64,000 nt of DNA from the NCBI RefSeq assembly GCF_000236905.1, contig NC_016531.1:62001-126000 (forward strand), written 5' to 3'. The translations under genes and the position numbers were made by a program. The first letter of the stretch is position 1. The number at the start of each line of letters is the position of its first letter. This stretch comes from Tetrapisispora phaffii CBS 4417 (Eukaryota; Ascomycota; Saccharomycetes; Saccharomycetales; Saccharomycetaceae). This document shows, piece by piece, positions 21,314 to 31,203 of this stretch. The notes beneath the pieces were generated by a model that worked only from the letters and a program-made list of their open reading frames with translations, did no database searches and had not been told where the DNA came from.

Positions 21314-21328
21314 GCAGATCGGATCTGC
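21314..21328. repeat. 15-base palindrome
   Basis: GCAGATC, a central G, then GATCTGC: seven-base arms perfectly complementary around one base. It lies 27 bp upstream of the larger 21,355-21,399 hairpin and could be a dimeric protein site. Confidence 0.75.
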
Positions 21329-21354
21329 TGCTGTTTCTGCGGTAACGCGAGTAG

Positions 21355-21399
21355 ACAATTTCCTGTTTCGGCAAAACACCTACCGAAACAGGAAATTGT
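21355..21399. repeat. Perfect 17-bp inverted repeat with 11-nt loop
   Basis: The arm ACAATTTCCTGTTTCGG at 21355-21371 is perfectly complementary to 21383-21399, separated by 11 bases. No run of T follows, so a simple terminator role is not indicated. Confidence 0.95.
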
Positions 21400-21709
21400 T
21401 GCGGGAGAAAAAGAAAGTTCTATTGATTAGGGTGCTGCGTTGCAGTCTGAGAGGGTGATGTCGGAATCTGTGTGGTGTTTTCTGAGGCCTCGACAAATAT
21501 GCGATCAAGCAATTGAATCTAAGCATCATAAGAAATGGTGAAAAGATAACGATACAGATATATATAAGTGTCCTTATATTTCTCGATGCTATATTTTGTA
21601 GAACCAGTTTCCAGTTTTCTGGGAACTGGCCAGACTGGTGTGAGCAAGGTAAGAACGTAACTGGCTGACATAGAGGTTGTTTTGTTATTTTATTGACTTG
21701 GAAAAAGAG

Positions 21710-24589
21710 ATGCCGTTCACTGGTGCTTCTGACGATTCGAATGCATCATTTAGATCGTTGCAACTGATTCAGAAAAAAGGGTTTTCCAGACGAGACATGC
21801 ATGCAGAGCTGATTGACAACAAGCTTGGTGATGACCAAACTGACTGGAATGAGAATGGGAGGGAGGGGTCGGTCGATAGCGGGAAGTTGTCGGTGCGGTC
21901 GCCCTGGAGGAGTGAATTTTACAAGAATCGTATTTCCCAGCCAAGATCGAACTCAATCAATTCTTTGATGTCGGAGAGTTTCAGTAGAAGAGACAGTAGT
22001 GTATGCAGTGTGGATAGCACTGACGGTGGAGGTTTCGACACGAACGTCGCTTTCGACGAGATCTCAGTGTACAATGTATGGCTTCAAGAGTTTTATTTAA
22101 ATAAATTACAACTATTGAAAAGAGGTTTGAAATTGATGAAGGACAAGACTATACCTTTGGCTACCGATCCGTCGTTAAGAAAAAAATTGTTTTTAGCAGA
22201 GGGAGAAGAAATAACGCCGACTTTTCTTATAGATTTGCTCGATGATATTTTGGTAAGAGGTAATGGTAAGAGACAATTATTGGATGATGAGTTAATAACC
22301 CCTATTTTGGAATTTGTTCATCTTCACATAAACTCAAACAGAGCACAGTACAAGCATGAACAACTGGAACAGAACAAGGCGTTGATCGAACGTTTGGCAG
22401 TTCCTTTTTACTCAACTTTGAATTATTCTAGTTGGTCAAACATACCGTTAGACATCAATTTACCATGTATACTTACACAATCACAGAAACCGTACAAATT
22501 TATGTCCATCAATAAATTTGCATCTGAGTTACTATGTATAACAACAGAAACAACTTTGGAAAACTCACCTTTGGATCTTTTGCAATTTATAGATGACAAG
22601 TTCAAAGATGCACTAATCGAAGAATTTGAAACCCATACAAACCTTTCGAAATTCTTCGTCTCAATGAAAATAGAGAATAGAATTAGTTGTATGTTTATTT
22701 GGGCTCAACCTGTTGGAGAGTGCTTTTCAATATATTTGCAAGAGTGTAAAAAGTATTCAATTTTTGATCTTAAGATCAATACTAATTCAAAGGAATTGAT
22801 TGAACTTAAAAAACATACAGAGACATCATCAGTAACACTAGATTTAGAGGACGACGAATTACCAGATGTCAGTGTTTCATCAGACTTTATTTTATCTGCA
22901 AGTCAGAATAACACTAGTAAAAAATCAAAGAGTAATAAATATTTTACGTTGTCCAGTAAATTTGGTGATATACAGAGGAACCTTCCAATGGTAACAGTAC
23001 AGACAACAAAACAAGATGATATAATTGATATTAAATGCTTTTCCTTACCTATACGGTCGGGAATCATTATTGTCAATTCAAGAAATTTAAATATCATAAA
23101 TGGCTACCAAAAATTTATTCAAGAAATATTTGGATGGGATTTTAATGAATTGAAATCCAGTTCAATCAGCAATATTTTACCGTCACTTCATGAAATTCTA
23201 CGTTACATCTTAGATAATTGCCATGACCTAGATTATTTGAATCCTGACAATAGTAATTCAGAATTACCTCATCATTTTCTGCGAAAAATCCTAGCATCGC
23301 TAAACGAAGAGAAATCACAACACTTTGAATATTCTGGTGTAGAAGGTATACATAAAGATGGAAGCATCTTAAAAATTGACATTCAAATCAATGTAGTAGA
23401 TACCAACACATTACTGTTGTATCTATCTCATATCAGCGATGAAAAGACATTATTCACGAAAGAACCTGAACCGATCAAGGAAGAGGTAGAACAATCAATT
23501 GATGATGATAATGACATACGTAACGACATGGACATGAATCAAGCTATAATCGACGGTCCTTTGTTTGCAGCTATAAAAGAGTTTTATAACATTCACAGGA
23601 ACCAATTTCTAAAGGAAGGTCTATTTAAAATTGACAAGGAATTTATATTGTCGATACTGAAAGCAGAAAATGAACATATTTTAAAATTTCAACGATACCA
23701 GGATAGTTGTATTTCATCATTACCTGGCATTACCATTAAATACACTAATGGAGGTGAAACTGAAGGCGATAAAGTTAACAAAAACAAGAGCTTTTCTGAT
23801 TTTGTAATATTGAAAGAACTGGGAGCTGGTGCATTTGGAAATGTTTATTTATGTCTCCATCGAACAGAAAAATATATCATTACTATAAAAGTCATTTACA
23901 AAGAGAAAATTGCAGAAGAGTATTGGTTAAAGGAAGATTTAGCAGATGGAATTCCTTTAGAAGTTAAGATACTATTAGACCTCCATGAGAATAAACATGC
24001 AAATGTACTCGAATTATTGGATTATTTTGAAGATAAAGATAACTATTATTTGGAGTCACCTGTGCATGGCATTGATGGTTGTGTTGATTTGTTTGATATT
24101 ATCGATTCTAAACAAGAACTGTCAGAAATCGAATATAAATTAATATTTAAACAAATTGTTTCTGCCGTAAAACATTCACATACGTTGGGCATAGCTCACA
24201 GAGATATTAAAGAACAAAATGTCATTATTGATTCTAGAGGACACTGCAAATTAATTGATTTTGGTTCTGCCGTATACACGCATATGGGTCCATTTTTATC
24301 CTTTACAGGAACTATAGACTATTCAGCTCCAGAAACTATCAGAGCTATGGCTTACGAAGGTAAGCCACAAGATATATGGGCACTAGGAGTGTTGTTATAC
24401 ACTTTAATATTCAAACAGTTACCATTTAAAAACGTTGAAGAAATTCTTGAAGCAAAATTAAACTTTTCAAATCCTAGCATACCCATCAGTAAAGAATGTA
24501 TGAATTTAATCGAAAGGATGCTAGAACTCCAAGTAAGAAATAGACCATTCATTGAAGATGTTTATGAACACGAATGGTTGAAAGTTTAA
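21710..24589 (+). CDS. PSK1/PSK2: PAS-domain serine/threonine kinase Psk1/Psk2
   Basis: A nutrient-sensing kinase that in yeast phosphorylates Ugp1 and translation factors, controlling sugar partitioning and translation. The protein is 959 aa from the ATG at 21710 (MPFTGASDDSNASF), shorter than S. cerevisiae Psk2 (about 1100) and Psk1. A PAS-like region lies around residues 440-600 (SGIIIVNSRNLNIINGYQKF). The kinase domain begins near 697, with Gly-loop LGAGAFGNVYLCL (about 703) and the Lys in TIKVIYKEK. The catalytic HRDIKEQN is at about 829, with DFG in LIDFGSAV and the APE motif YSAPET; it ends YEHEWLKV. All catalytic residues are present. It is single-copy here beside PEX15 (PSK2's neighbour) and near TPD3 (PSK1's neighbour), so it is co-orthologous to both. 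The first 370 bases are GC-rich relative to the rest. Confidence 0.94.
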   Translation: MPFTGASDDSNASFRSLQLIQKKGFSRRDMHAELIDNKLGDDQTDWNENGREGSVDSGKLSVRSPWRSEFYKNRISQPRSNSINSLMSESFSRRDSSVCSVDSTDGGGFDTNVAFDEISVYNVWLQEFYLNKLQLLKRGLKLMKDKTIPLATDPSLRKKLFLAEGEEITPTFLIDLLDDILVRGNGKRQLLDDELITPILEFVHLHINSNRAQYKHEQLEQNKALIERLAVPFYSTLNYSSWSNIPLDINLPCILTQSQKPYKFMSINKFASELLCITTETTLENSPLDLLQFIDDKFKDALIEEFETHTNLSKFFVSMKIENRISCMFIWAQPVGECFSIYLQECKKYSIFDLKINTNSKELIELKKHTETSSVTLDLEDDELPDVSVSSDFILSASQNNTSKKSKSNKYFTLSSKFGDIQRNLPMVTVQTTKQDDIIDIKCFSLPIRSGIIIVNSRNLNIINGYQKFIQEIFGWDFNELKSSSISNILPSLHEILRYILDNCHDLDYLNPDNSNSELPHHFLRKILASLNEEKSQHFEYSGVEGIHKDGSILKIDIQINVVDTNTLLLYLSHISDEKTLFTKEPEPIKEEVEQSIDDDNDIRNDMDMNQAIIDGPLFAAIKEFYNIHRNQFLKEGLFKIDKEFILSILKAENEHILKFQRYQDSCISSLPGITIKYTNGGETEGDKVNKNKSFSDFVILKELGAGAFGNVYLCLHRTEKYIITIKVIYKEKIAEEYWLKEDLADGIPLEVKILLDLHENKHANVLELLDYFEDKDNYYLESPVHGIDGCVDLFDIIDSKQELSEIEYKLIFKQIVSAVKHSHTLGIAHRDIKEQNVIIDSRGHCKLIDFGSAVYTHMGPFLSFTGTIDYSAPETIRAMAYEGKPQDIWALGVLLYTLIFKQLPFKNVEEILEAKLNFSNPSIPISKECMNLIERMLELQVRNRPFIEDVYEHEWLKV

Positions 24590-24935
24590 GCAAAAAAAGC
24601 CTGTATTCTTTCTGTGCTCACCACAGTCTATATATAGCTCTTGAATTAAATGATGTAACTGTGTAAATATTCATTATTTTTTATATATCTGTATTTAAAT
24701 ATGTTTAATATAATTACTGTCATCGATCGAATAAGTCTTTGACCGCTTCTTTTGGTTTAAGGGAATAAAGAGAGGGTCCCATAATACATAAAAAAGACTG
24801 CTACTTGAAACTATACACAAATGACTAAAAGATGTTAATTATAAGTTGACGATATCTCTTTATAAACTACTAATTATATAATAGGAGAAACTTAAAGTAT
24901 ATTCAAAACGATATATCAGTATACTATCAGAAATA
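24590..24935. other. Intergenic region PSK/PEX15
   Basis: About 345 bases, AT-rich, containing the PSK 3' end and the PEX15 promoter. I see no distinct motif, ORF or RNA. Confidence 0.5.
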
Positions 24936-25946
24936 ATGGTTGCAATGATCGAGCAAAATGGAATCTCTCAAGGATTAAAAGACTTATTAGATGAGGATTT
25001 TCTATATGAGAACACTACAAGAGAAATACAAGAAGATCGAGGCAATTACCTTGATTGTTTAAATGAATTTGTGTCTAGAGATTTCGTTAAGGCCCTTGAG
25101 AAGATGCATGGCTATGGACTTATCAATATTGATACGCTGGCAGAGCAACCAGAGGTGTTGAAATTATTTTTGAATGCGAGTTCTCAATTAAGTGATTGGA
25201 GGTTATTGGATACTGCTACTTACGTTAATATCGAACATCTATTGATAAATGAATTATATAGTAGTGAAACTGTTACTCAAGATATTGAATTGTTTAATCT
25301 TTATTTGAGAAGTTGTGTGCAGATGATATTTGAAAATACACAATTCAAAGAACATCCATTTAGAAGCCAGTTGATAGCAAAAGCCAAGGATGTACTAATA
25401 TTGCATGGGTCAATTCATAACCCAGACTTACAAAACATAGAGTTATGCAAATTAGCAGAATTCTATTTTATTATATTGTGTAATGACAAAACTGACCGTC
25501 CTTCATGCACTCAATTCCAGGATTTTTGCGAGGAGAACAATGTCTTAAAGGAAACATTAAAGAGGACAGAGATCAATTACTTATCATATTATGATCTTAT
25601 TATAAACAACATGGATCCATCTGAAAACAAGTCAACCAAAGCCACTATCTTGAGAGATGCAAATTCAGAATCAGCCAAAGAACAAAATGATGGCAAGAAC
25701 GCCGATGGAGACTTGGTCAACAACCAAGACATAAGGATCCAAATGCTTAAAAACGTAACTAAATATTACAATATCATAAAGAACTACAAAATCAACAATA
25801 CAAAACTAATTGCCTTGATAGCATTCACTTTATTCATACTGCAGAAATATCATCTAGCATGGAAAGTCAAGCGGTCTTTGCAATCACTCGGTAGGAGCAT
25901 CCTACCTTCAATAACACAGATCATCAACATATTGACCAGCATCTGA
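24936..25946 (+). CDS. PEX15: Pex15, tail-anchored peroxisomal receptor for Pex6
   Basis: Anchors the Pex1-Pex6 AAA ATPase at the peroxisomal membrane for recycling of the import receptor Pex5. The protein is 336 aa, shorter than the approximately 383 aa of S. cerevisiae. A mostly helical cytosolic domain fills residues 1-220, then a poorly conserved charged linker. A single membrane span near residues 288-305 (LIALIAFTLFILQKYHL) is followed by a basic tail (WKVKRSLQSLGRS), the expected tail-anchor topology. Overall sequence identity is weak; the assignment rests on topology, length and position. PEX15 (YOL044W) directly follows PSK2 (YOL045W) in S. cerevisiae, in the same orientation as here. 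The first ATG (24936) was chosen; a second at 24945 is equally plausible. Confidence 0.85.
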   Translation: MVAMIEQNGISQGLKDLLDEDFLYENTTREIQEDRGNYLDCLNEFVSRDFVKALEKMHGYGLINIDTLAEQPEVLKLFLNASSQLSDWRLLDTATYVNIEHLLINELYSSETVTQDIELFNLYLRSCVQMIFENTQFKEHPFRSQLIAKAKDVLILHGSIHNPDLQNIELCKLAEFYFIILCNDKTDRPSCTQFQDFCEENNVLKETLKRTEINYLSYYDLIINNMDPSENKSTKATILRDANSESAKEQNDGKNADGDLVNNQDIRIQMLKNVTKYYNIIKNYKINNTKLIALIAFTLFILQKYHLAWKVKRSLQSLGRSILPSITQIINILTSI

Positions 25947-26411
25947 AACTTTAGCATCCTAAAAGCCCCACGAATGGTACATATATACACTGTAAATATC
26001 ACTTATAAGTCATCTAATCATCCAGTTACTTCATAGGTCTCTCGCTGTCTTTACCCGGCAGACTCGTTCTTATTGATATCTGATTTAACGAACACACCGC
26101 TTTAAGAATAACATAACATAATTAAAATGGATAGTGCTCTATATATGAACAGTTATAAGTTAATATGTCGCAGATATATACCCTTGTGTAATTATTCAGT
26201 TTTGTTATCAAGAGGGTACACGGTTACGAGCATCAGAAGGTACATATAAACTGGGAGTTCGTGGTGAATTGTGCTTTATATCGAATTAATAAAAATAAAC
26301 AAAGCATAAATTAACAGCAATATTGCTGGTATTATCGATCGCTATTAGATATTTTAACTGGAGTTAACGATTGATTTAGAGGTTTATTAGATTGAATTTG
26401 TAATAATAACA
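25947..26411. other. Intergenic region PEX15/TPD3
   Basis: About 465 bases. A Reb1-type TTACCCG at 26051-26057, about 355 bp upstream of TPD3, is the only motif I would name. The rest is AT-rich with no supported ORF. Confidence 0.55.
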
Positions 26412-28289
26412 ATGACAAGCATATCTACCGAAGAAAACGTCTTTCATGATGCCGAACATGCTTCCAATGACAATTCTGATTTGCATCCCTTGGATTTATT
26501 AATGGAAGAATTGAAACACGATGATACTGCCAATAGAGTGGAGGCTATGAGAAAATTAGATACTATTGCTCTTGCATTAGGGCCACAGAGAACTAGGGAT
26601 GAATTGATTCCATTTTTAACAGAAGTGGCACAGGATGATGAAGATGAAGTATTTGCGGTTTTAGCTGAGGAATTAGGAGATTTCGTTCCTTATTTGGGTG
26701 GTCCAGAATATGCCAATTATTTATTAGCAGCTTTGGAAATCCTAGCATCTACCGAAGAAACATTGGTCAGAGATACGGCTGTTGAATCCTTGAATAAAGT
26801 TGCTGCACAATTATCTCAAGAACATTTACTTCACGATTTTATCTCTGTCATCGAACATTTAGCCACTGCAGATTGGTTTTCATCCAAAGTGTCATCATGT
26901 GGTATTTTCAAATCTGTAATTATGAGAGTCGAAGATGATACATTAAGAAAGAATATCTTAGCACTATATTTCCAATTGGTACAAGATGAAACACCTATGG
27001 TCAGAAGAGCTGCTGCTAAAAACCTACCCGATATGATCGATCTTTTAACTACAAAAATAGATTTATCAACAGATGAAGACTGGGACTACATTTCGTCTAT
27101 GTTTCAAAAAATTACTACCGATAACCAAGATTCTGTTCGGCTATTAGGTGTTGATATATTAATTTCTATTTTGAAATTTTTTAACATTAAAAAAGATGAT
27201 TCTCATTTGGATGATTTATTGAATTCCTGTATAAAATTAACAGCTGATGATGCATGGAGAGTGCGTTATGCAATCGCTAGTAAATTCGATGTATTAGCTG
27301 TACAGTTTGTTGATGAAGATGATAAATACACGGATGAATTATTAAAGCCATTTATCCTTTTATGTGAAGATAATGAAAGTGATGTACGAAAGGCAATAGC
27401 TAAAAAAGTAGCAACATTTTCAGGATTATTACATGATAAAGCTATAATTAATTTACAAATCATTCCAACAGTACAAAGCTTAAGTATGGATGAGGATGAA
27501 AATGTTAGAGCTTCGTTGGCATTATGCATCACTGATTTAGTCAAACTTCTAAACAAAGATGAAGTCACAGAACATTTATTACCATTATTCTTAAACATGC
27601 TAAAGGATGAATTTCCTGATGTGCGTTTAAATATCATTGGTAATCTCAAAGTAGTTAATGAAATCATTGGCATTAAAACTCTATCCGAGTCACTATTGCC
27701 AGCGGTCTCAGAATTAGCAAAAGATATGAACTGGAGAATTAGAATTGCTATTATTGAATATATCCCTGTATTAGCTAGACAATTAGGATCCGAGTTATTC
27801 GACCAACAGTTCAGCGATTTATGTATATCGTGGCTGTGGGACATTGTTTATTCTGTCAGGGAAGCAGCCATTGAAAATATAAAGAAATTAACTGAAATAT
27901 TTGGATCGGAATGGTGTAAAGTTGAGATCACTGACAAATTAATCAACTTTGACCAAGAGTTATTCCAAAATTTCATCTACAGAATTACAATTTTAACAAC
28001 ATTGATCAAAATAGGAACTGTTATTGATATGGACCCTTTAAAGAAAGAGATCTTACCATTCATTATCTCATTAGCACAAGATGAGGTACCAAATATCAGA
28101 TTCAACGTTGCTAAAGGTCTTGCAGAGATAGCAACAAGCTTAATCAAGAGAGACAGTAAAAATAAGAAATTAATTAAGGAAGAACTACTACCAGTTTTAG
28201 AAAATTTAGTACAAGATGAAGACGTAGACGTCAATTATTTCAGCGAACAAAGTTATAACAGCTGTAAAGAAATGTTAGAAACTGCATAG
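26412..28289 (+). CDS. TPD3: Tpd3, PP2A scaffold (A) subunit
   Basis: The structural A subunit of protein phosphatase 2A, holding catalytic Pph21/Pph22 and regulatory Cdc55 or Rts1. The protein is 625 aa, close to the approximately 635 aa of S. cerevisiae, and consists almost entirely of about 15 HEAT repeats. Conserved blocks include NRVEAMRKLDTIALALGPQR, LTEVAQDDEDEVFAVLAEEL, HLATADWFSSKVSSCGIFKS, DDAWRVRYAIASKFD and DEFPDVRLNIIGNLKVVNEI. The inter-repeat DEDxxVR/DVR signatures recur through the length. It corresponds to YAL016W, the neighbour of PSK1. After it S. cerevisiae has NTG1 (YAL015C) or NTG2 (YOL043C), neither of which is present here. Confidence 0.97.
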   Translation: MTSISTEENVFHDAEHASNDNSDLHPLDLLMEELKHDDTANRVEAMRKLDTIALALGPQRTRDELIPFLTEVAQDDEDEVFAVLAEELGDFVPYLGGPEYANYLLAALEILASTEETLVRDTAVESLNKVAAQLSQEHLLHDFISVIEHLATADWFSSKVSSCGIFKSVIMRVEDDTLRKNILALYFQLVQDETPMVRRAAAKNLPDMIDLLTTKIDLSTDEDWDYISSMFQKITTDNQDSVRLLGVDILISILKFFNIKKDDSHLDDLLNSCIKLTADDAWRVRYAIASKFDVLAVQFVDEDDKYTDELLKPFILLCEDNESDVRKAIAKKVATFSGLLHDKAIINLQIIPTVQSLSMDEDENVRASLALCITDLVKLLNKDEVTEHLLPLFLNMLKDEFPDVRLNIIGNLKVVNEIIGIKTLSESLLPAVSELAKDMNWRIRIAIIEYIPVLARQLGSELFDQQFSDLCISWLWDIVYSVREAAIENIKKLTEIFGSEWCKVEITDKLINFDQELFQNFIYRITILTTLIKIGTVIDMDPLKKEILPFIISLAQDEVPNIRFNVAKGLAEIATSLIKRDSKNKKLIKEELLPVLENLVQDEDVDVNYFSEQSYNSCKEMLETA

Positions 28290-29622
28290 CAACGAATGCC
28301 CTTCTCAATCATAACAAAACTAAGACGACAATACTAATGATACATGGTTTATATAAAATAAATTACATTACATTATATACAGAAAAATAAATTACGAAAC
28401 ATCAAAATATATATTATAAAATCTCGAAATTGCACGTATCCATCCCCCCTCAACCACAGTGCCAACCGGGACATCATCTCTCCTTAATCGATTGACGAAA
28501 CAAAACCAACTATCATGAAGTCCAGTTGCAACTATCTCAGGGATCTTGGGATATCGATTAACTGAACTCTGAACGTTAAGATCGATAATATTTGGAAGAA
28601 AACAACGCACCACAGTGTTGGCGAATGAGGTAAAAATCAGAAATGCTAATTTCGAACTTCGATGAGCCTTCGAAGAAACAAGAAACTGTTCATGACAGAC
28701 ATCGCAACCTATCATTGGATGAAACCGTAAGTTTGCAAAGGTTAAAAGAGAATGACTAGGACTTCTGTTCAGAAGAATGGAAATAATTGCTTGGGCAATT
28801 TGCAGTTTCCCTTATATCGATTGCCATGACCTTTCCAAAAATTCGTAAGACCAGAACGATTGTTATTGGTATAACTGAGTTTTCGGCTATTCGATAGTCG
28901 ACCATCATTATTTATAGTAATTCTTCAAGATTCCGAGTAACTATTAATCAACTGTATATTACTGTAATACCTGTGATAAATTTCTGTTCTCTAGATAGAA
29001 TGCCTCCGTTACTCTTCGTAGTCCATAGGAGTTCCTCAGGTGGGGCTCCCAACCTACAGTTTGGTGGCATTCTTTAGTATATAAGTTAATCAAGAAACTT
29101 CTTGGTTTACAACACATGTGTGCCATTCGTATATGAGATTATGTGTCCACTTGTAATTCAATTGTCCTTGACATAAGTTCTTTTGTTTGCTTTTAGTAGC
29201 ATCTTTTATTGTTAGTTATCCAATAAAATGCACTAAGGAAAAACAAACAAACATAATCTATAATTTTGATATATTCAAAGATAGCTAACTATATTTTGAA
29301 ACCATTGTATTTATATATTGTAGATATTGTTAAAACAGAGCAATAATATTCAGTAGTGGGTTTAATTGTACGTGTAGTTCATTCGAGTTAGGTCGATTAG
29401 TTGAACATTTCTATTATATGAAACCAATCTATTGTACGAATTATTTAAAAAAGAATTTGAGAACCTGATTTTTTTTAGATTCATTTGTACATTTCCTTGT
29501 TTTAATACATTTTAAGCAAGTTGAATCATAACGAAAGGTCAAGTGTTGTGGCAGAAAGTTCTGGTTACATAAGAGACAGTTGTCCCGACCTGGCAAACAA
29601 CATATTGACAAATAATACTGAG
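28290..29622. other. Long intergenic region TPD3/NGL1
   Basis: About 1.3 kb, where the NTG1/NTG2 DNA-glycosylase gene would be expected from yeast synteny. I find no trace of endonuclease III motifs. A minus-strand frame at 28,392-28,715 is not convincing. A structured segment at about 28,990-29,176 is listed separately as a candidate H/ACA snoRNA. The remainder is AT-rich. Confidence 0.6.
28990..29176 (+). ncRNA. Candidate H/ACA-type snoRNA
   Basis: Two consecutive hairpins with a hinge and a tail box. The first hairpin (28997-29073) closes with an 11-bp stem with one mismatch (AGAATGCCTCC against GGTGGCATTCT) and has inner stems GTAG/CTAC and GGAG/CTCC. ATATAA at 29079-29084 fits the hinge box ANANNA. 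The second hairpin (29091-29170) closes with CAAG/CTTG, has an internal loop, then TTACA/TGTAA and ACACAT/ATGTGT, with a 5-nt bulge. ACA follows at 29171-29173, three bases before a plausible 3' end. On the 3' side exactly 14 bases separate the upper stem from ACA, the spacing of a pseudouridylation pocket. The first hairpin does not obey that spacing, and I could not name an rRNA target. No conserved S. cerevisiae snoRNA is known to me at this locus. Confidence 0.3.
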
Positions 29623-30798
29623 ATGTTATCGAGGAGATTTCTGCCAATTGTACGAACTAACAAGAGTGCCATCCCTAATGTTCTGACTAAAAGTTCTGAG
29701 AATTTTGTATTATCAAACACATCATCAAACTCATCATTGTTAAATGAAAACCCTGACAAAAAATTCACAATGTTAACTTATAACATGTTATCTCCTCATT
29801 ACATGTGGCCGCAAGTATACACGTATGTTCCAGATCAATATAAGGACTGGAAATATAGGCATAAATTGTTAGAGTTTGAATTGATGCAAAAATATAAAGC
29901 AGATATTATGTGTTTGCAAGAATTAACATGGGAAGATTACATCAGTTATTGGAAACCAAAATGTAATGAGAAAATGAACTATGGTTCTAAATTCGTAGCG
30001 AAAACCCCACCTGCATATTGGGAAAAGACAAAGCAAGAAATGGATGGGGAAGGTATCTTTTTCAATCAAGAGAAGTTTGAATATATATCATCAACAAAAT
30101 TGTTTTTAAATGACGTTGTTGGTACATTTGAAGAACATGAGATAGAATATATGAAGAAGAAAATAGTTACGTTGACTGATGGTGCAGGTAAACCAACCGG
30201 CACAAATAATTTATTCACCGTTGCGACTACTAGAAACCAAGTTTGTCTCTTTGTTTCATTGAGACATAAAGCGACTAATACAGTATTTGTTGTCATAAAT
30301 ACGCATTTATACTGGAAATACGATGAAGTCAAGCTAACACAGTGCATGATTATAATGAGAAAACTTTCCCACATCATTAATGAATTGTTGATTGGTTCAA
30401 ACGCCAAAATTGTAGACAACTCAACAATATCAAAAGATGTCAAAATAATATTCTCAGGTGACTTAAACTCTGCTAGGGATTCCTTGGTTATACGGTTTCT
30501 AAAAGGCAAGATCATCAACCATGGAAATCTGAATATGATTAATCCAATGAAACCTTACTTAAATAGAAGTTGTTACGACGACATTCCGGAAGGTCTATTC
30601 GATAACACATGTTACTCGGGTAAATTAAAGGGTATATTTGATTATGTATGGTATCACGACACAGATCTACAAATCAGAAAAATACTGACCGGTGTAGAGG
30701 TCTCCCAAGAGCTAGCTAGAGCGCATCAATTCGGTTTACCGAATGCTAATCATCCAAGTGATCATATTCCATTATTAACAGAGTTTGAAATTCTCTGA
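29623..30798 (+). CDS. NGL1: Ngl1, putative mitochondrial endo/exonuclease (CCR4-like)
   Basis: A member of the exonuclease-endonuclease-phosphatase family related to Ccr4 and nocturnin. S. cerevisiae Ngl1 is mitochondrial, with an incompletely defined role in RNA processing. The protein is 391 aa from the ATG at 29623. The upstream in-frame extension lacks an ATG. The N-terminus MLSRRFLPIVRTNKS is Arg-rich without acidic residues, like a mitochondrial presequence. EEP motifs are present in order: LTYNMLSPHYMW, MCLQELTWEDYI (catalytic Glu), VVINTHLYWKYDEVKLTQ, IIFSGDLNSARDS (Gly-Asp-x-Asn), IFDYVWYHD and the terminal NANHPSDHIPL (Ser-Asp-His). It matches YOL042W in position, after the PEX15 (YOL044W) and NTG slot. 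Confidence 0.92.
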   Translation: MLSRRFLPIVRTNKSAIPNVLTKSSENFVLSNTSSNSSLLNENPDKKFTMLTYNMLSPHYMWPQVYTYVPDQYKDWKYRHKLLEFELMQKYKADIMCLQELTWEDYISYWKPKCNEKMNYGSKFVAKTPPAYWEKTKQEMDGEGIFFNQEKFEYISSTKLFLNDVVGTFEEHEIEYMKKKIVTLTDGAGKPTGTNNLFTVATTRNQVCLFVSLRHKATNTVFVVINTHLYWKYDEVKLTQCMIIMRKLSHIINELLIGSNAKIVDNSTISKDVKIIFSGDLNSARDSLVIRFLKGKIINHGNLNMINPMKPYLNRSCYDDIPEGLFDNTCYSGKLKGIFDYVWYHDTDLQIRKILTGVEVSQELARAHQFGLPNANHPSDHIPLLTEFEIL

Positions 30799-31203
30799 GA
30801 GAGGGAGAGAGATTACTTAACAGGAAGAAAAAAAAATATAAAAATAAAAAGAATGCATCTTAATGGATTTCACATTAATATTCAAAAAGGGACACAAGAA
30901 GCATGAAATAAATATTGCTTGTTAACAAAAGTGACACGATCGATTATTAACATTAGCCAAGATACTTTACCATTTCAGTCGTTAATTACATATTTTATTG
31001 CTCTTTTACTGACGTTTCGAGTCTTGTATAAAATGTTCGTGCGGTATGACTTTAACAAAAAAATTTTCAGTTCGCAGGAAGGTGCATCGATGAGAAGAGT
31101 AATGTGATTAGAAACAATCGATGAGATACGTTATCGAGTTGGCACTGTAACAGGTTAATGCTCTCTGTTAAGCTACTATTCTTTCTCATTTCGAAGCACA
31201 GGA
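30799..31203. other. Intergenic region NGL1/Asn-rich gene
   Basis: About 405 bases. It holds a GAGAGGGAGAGAG run directly after the NGL1 stop and an A-rich tract at about 30,827-30,850. An open frame at 30,919-31,107 has a hydrophobic segment but starts with TTG and has no useful ATG, so I do not call it. Confidence 0.5.

Larger units (their letters stand above)
20880..21709. other. GC-rich divergent intergenic region with palindromes
   Basis: About 830 bases between the third Lds-like gene and the PAS kinase. It contains a 15-base palindrome at 21314-21328 and a perfect 17-bp hairpin at 21355-21399. The middle is much richer in G+C than flanking DNA. Short overlapping frames on the plus strand (21,015-21,430) have no ATG context or family content that I can support. 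Confidence 0.6.

Noticed and set aside
28392..28715. 107-codon minus-strand ORF where NTG1/NTG2 would lie
   Set aside because: No endonuclease III motifs, no iron-sulfur cysteine pattern, composition like non-coding DNA.
30919..31107. 62-codon ORF with a hydrophobic segment upstream of the Asn-rich gene
   Set aside because: It opens with TTG; the only internal ATGs leave about 24 residues. No splice donor was found to supply a first exon.
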